Shown here: positions 4,637-5,231 of the stretch, in pieces
Layout of the letters: each line of letters starts with the position of its first letter
Numbering within the stretch: the stretch's first letter is position 1
NCBI GenBank assembly: GCA_002493085.1
Contig: DKXQ01000001.1
Span: forward strand, 1-5,231
From: Lachnoclostridium sp. UBA7122
GTDB taxonomy: Bacteria; Bacillota; Clostridia; Lachnospirales; Lachnospiraceae
Direction: 5' to 3'
DNA length: 5,231 bases
Notes under the pieces: generated by a model
Told to the model about the DNA's origin: nothing
Databases searched by the model: none
Seen by the model: only the letters and a program-made list of their open reading frames with translations
Program-made: the position numbers and the translations under genes

Positions 4637-4846
4637 CTATAGCAGTTCATCATCTTCCTCCAGAGTAAATGGAAGCTTCTCCTCCTCTTCATTTACATAA
4701 TCTTTTTCTATATGCCTGTTTAAGATTTCGTAAATATCCTGTATATCACAATCGGTCTCTGAACAATATGCACCCGAGCAATGACAATAGTACTTCGATA
4801 TTACCTCCACAATTTCATTAAATTGCTCCTGAGTTATTAAATCCAT
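4637..4846 (-). CDS. small acidic protein with a Cys cluster, gene partner of the MazF-like protein
   Basis: I do not recognise this 69-residue protein. Residues 1-20 look helical (MDLITQEQFNEIVEVISKYY). Next comes CHC-x4-C-x4-C (C21, C23, C28, C33, with H22 between the first two), a compact pattern that could bind zinc or form disulfides. Another predicted helix at 35-47 leads to a strongly acidic C-terminus (residues 53-67 are mostly Glu and Asp). The ATG at 4846 is preferred because GGGGG lies 8 bases upstream; a longer GTG start at 4891 adds 15 residues but has no ribosome site. It precedes the MazF-like gene on the same strand, the usual antitoxin position, and an acidic tail is common in MazE-type antitoxins. 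However, there is no recognisable DNA-binding domain, so an antitoxin role is only an inference. Confidence 0.65.
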   Translation of the reverse strand: MDLITQEQFNEIVEVISKYYCHCSGAYCSETDCDIQDIYEILNRHIEKDYVNEEEEKLPFTLEEDDELL

Positions 4847-4923
4847 AATATTATCCCCCTGTTTCTTTTTGTATCGCCAATTAGATGGCACAGCTACTTA
4901 ATTCACATTTAATATGGTATATT

Positions 4924-4938
4924 TTTTCGGAACGAAAA
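4924..4938. promoter_or_regulatory. TTTTCG-N3-CGAAAA dyad upstream of the Cys-cluster / MazF-like unit
   Basis: TTTTCG (4924-4929), a 3-base centre GAA, then CGAAAA (4933-4938) form a perfect dyad about 80 bases upstream of the minus-strand start at 4846. Promoter elements there are weak (TATTAA-like -10 candidates only). It could be an operator for this unit or for the divergent gene at 5106. Confidence 0.3.
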
Positions 4939-5044
4939 GAAAATTTCAAAAAATATTATCAAAAAAATAAATTCCAACCCTTCTTTCCAGAATACATTGC
5001 AAGACCACCACCATGATGATAGTTCCATGCTGTTATGCGATATT

Positions 5045-5073
5045 TTGATTTAGAGCATCATTCATTTTAAAAG
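5045..5073 (+). promoter_or_regulatory. weak candidate promoter for the right-edge gene
   Basis: TTGATT (5045-5050) and TAAAAG (5068-5073, 4 of 6) are 17 bases apart and 32 bases before the ATG at 5106. The -10 is poor, so this is tentative. Confidence 0.28.
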
Positions 5074-5105
5074 AAAGAAAAAATAAATAAGAGGAGGATT
5101 TAATT

Positions 5106-5231
5106 ATGGCACAGAAATTAAAGTTAAAGGATATTGGAATGGATTCGATGGAAATCTTGTATTACGAAAGGTAGGCAAAGAGAAAAAAAGCCTATGCAGC
5201 GAAAAAGAGAAAAATTTATACCAAAAATCAA
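5106..5231 (+). pseudogene. small Lys/Arg-rich gene interrupted by in-frame TAG, runs off the window
   Basis: A near-perfect ribosome site GAGGAGG (5091-5097) stands 8 bases before ATG at 5106. The frame encodes 22 residues, beginning MAQKLKLKDIGMDSMEI, to a TAG at 5172-5174. It then remains open for all 19 remaining codons to the window end with an equally consistent, very basic composition (AKRKKAYAAKKRKIYTK). The continuity across the TAG suggests one gene carrying a nonsense codon. A single C-to-T change from CAG would explain it. Other explanations are a genuine 22-residue peptide, TAG read-through, or a sequencing error. I do not recognise the family, and the 3' end is missing. Confidence 0.45.

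Noticed and set aside
1..5231. CRISPR array, tRNA or rRNA gene, insertion-sequence ends
   Set aside because: No regularly spaced repeats, no cloverleaf with a T-loop and acceptor stem, and no transposase or paired terminal repeats were seen.

Overview
The window is AT-rich, uses strong AGGAGG-type ribosome binding sites and sigma-A-like promoters, and carries intrinsic terminators with T-runs. This points to a low-GC Gram-positive bacterium, most likely a member of the Clostridia (Lachnospiraceae-like). That assignment is an inference from style and gene content, not from a marker gene. The mix of a Fic protein, a MazF-fold protein, an extra ClpX without its zinc domain, small orphan genes and long gene-poor spacers looks like an accessory or mobile-element region rather than a core operon.

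Layout. Left (1-1320, minus strand): a 255-residue Fic-domain protein with a canonical HPFxDGNGRxxR motif and an N-terminal SxxxEG inhibitory motif. It has a strong RBS, a 9-codon leader ORF and an extended -10 promoter. A doubtful small membrane-like frame lies downstream of it. Centre-left (1321-2400): about 1.1 kb with no convincing gene, but with a perfect 14-bp inverted repeat, two smaller hairpins and a few very short ORFs. Centre (2405-2903, plus strand): a compact unit made of a near-consensus promoter, a roughly 210-nt structured RNA, an intrinsic terminator, a ribosome binding site directly after it, a 60-codon gene and a second terminator. The RNA has a chain of local hairpins, a long-range stem and a loop-loop complementarity. 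From memory of its conserved segments it is probably a raiA-motif RNA.

Right (2901-4214, plus strand): a ClpX-like AAA+ unfoldase with its own promoter and a paired ACATGT repeat at the predicted start site. It lacks the N-terminal zinc-binding domain but keeps all ATPase motifs, the YVG pore loop and the IGF loop that docks to ClpP. Far right (4155-4938, minus strand): a likely two-gene unit of a small acidic Cys-rich protein followed by a MazF/PemK-fold protein. In the latter both residues aligned with the MazF catalytic Arg and Thr are replaced. It converges on the ClpX-like gene, and the two units are separated by oppositely oriented terminators. The right edge holds a small gene with a very good RBS whose reading frame meets an in-frame TAG after 22 codons and then stays open to the window end.

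How the parts work together is not established. A shared theme is stress and growth control (AMPylation, MazF-fold, Clp proteolysis and possibly a raiA-type RNA). The most unusual items are the structured RNA with its terminator-then-RBS arrangement, the ZBD-less ClpX with an altered RKH loop, and the catalytic-residue-deficient MazF-like protein.
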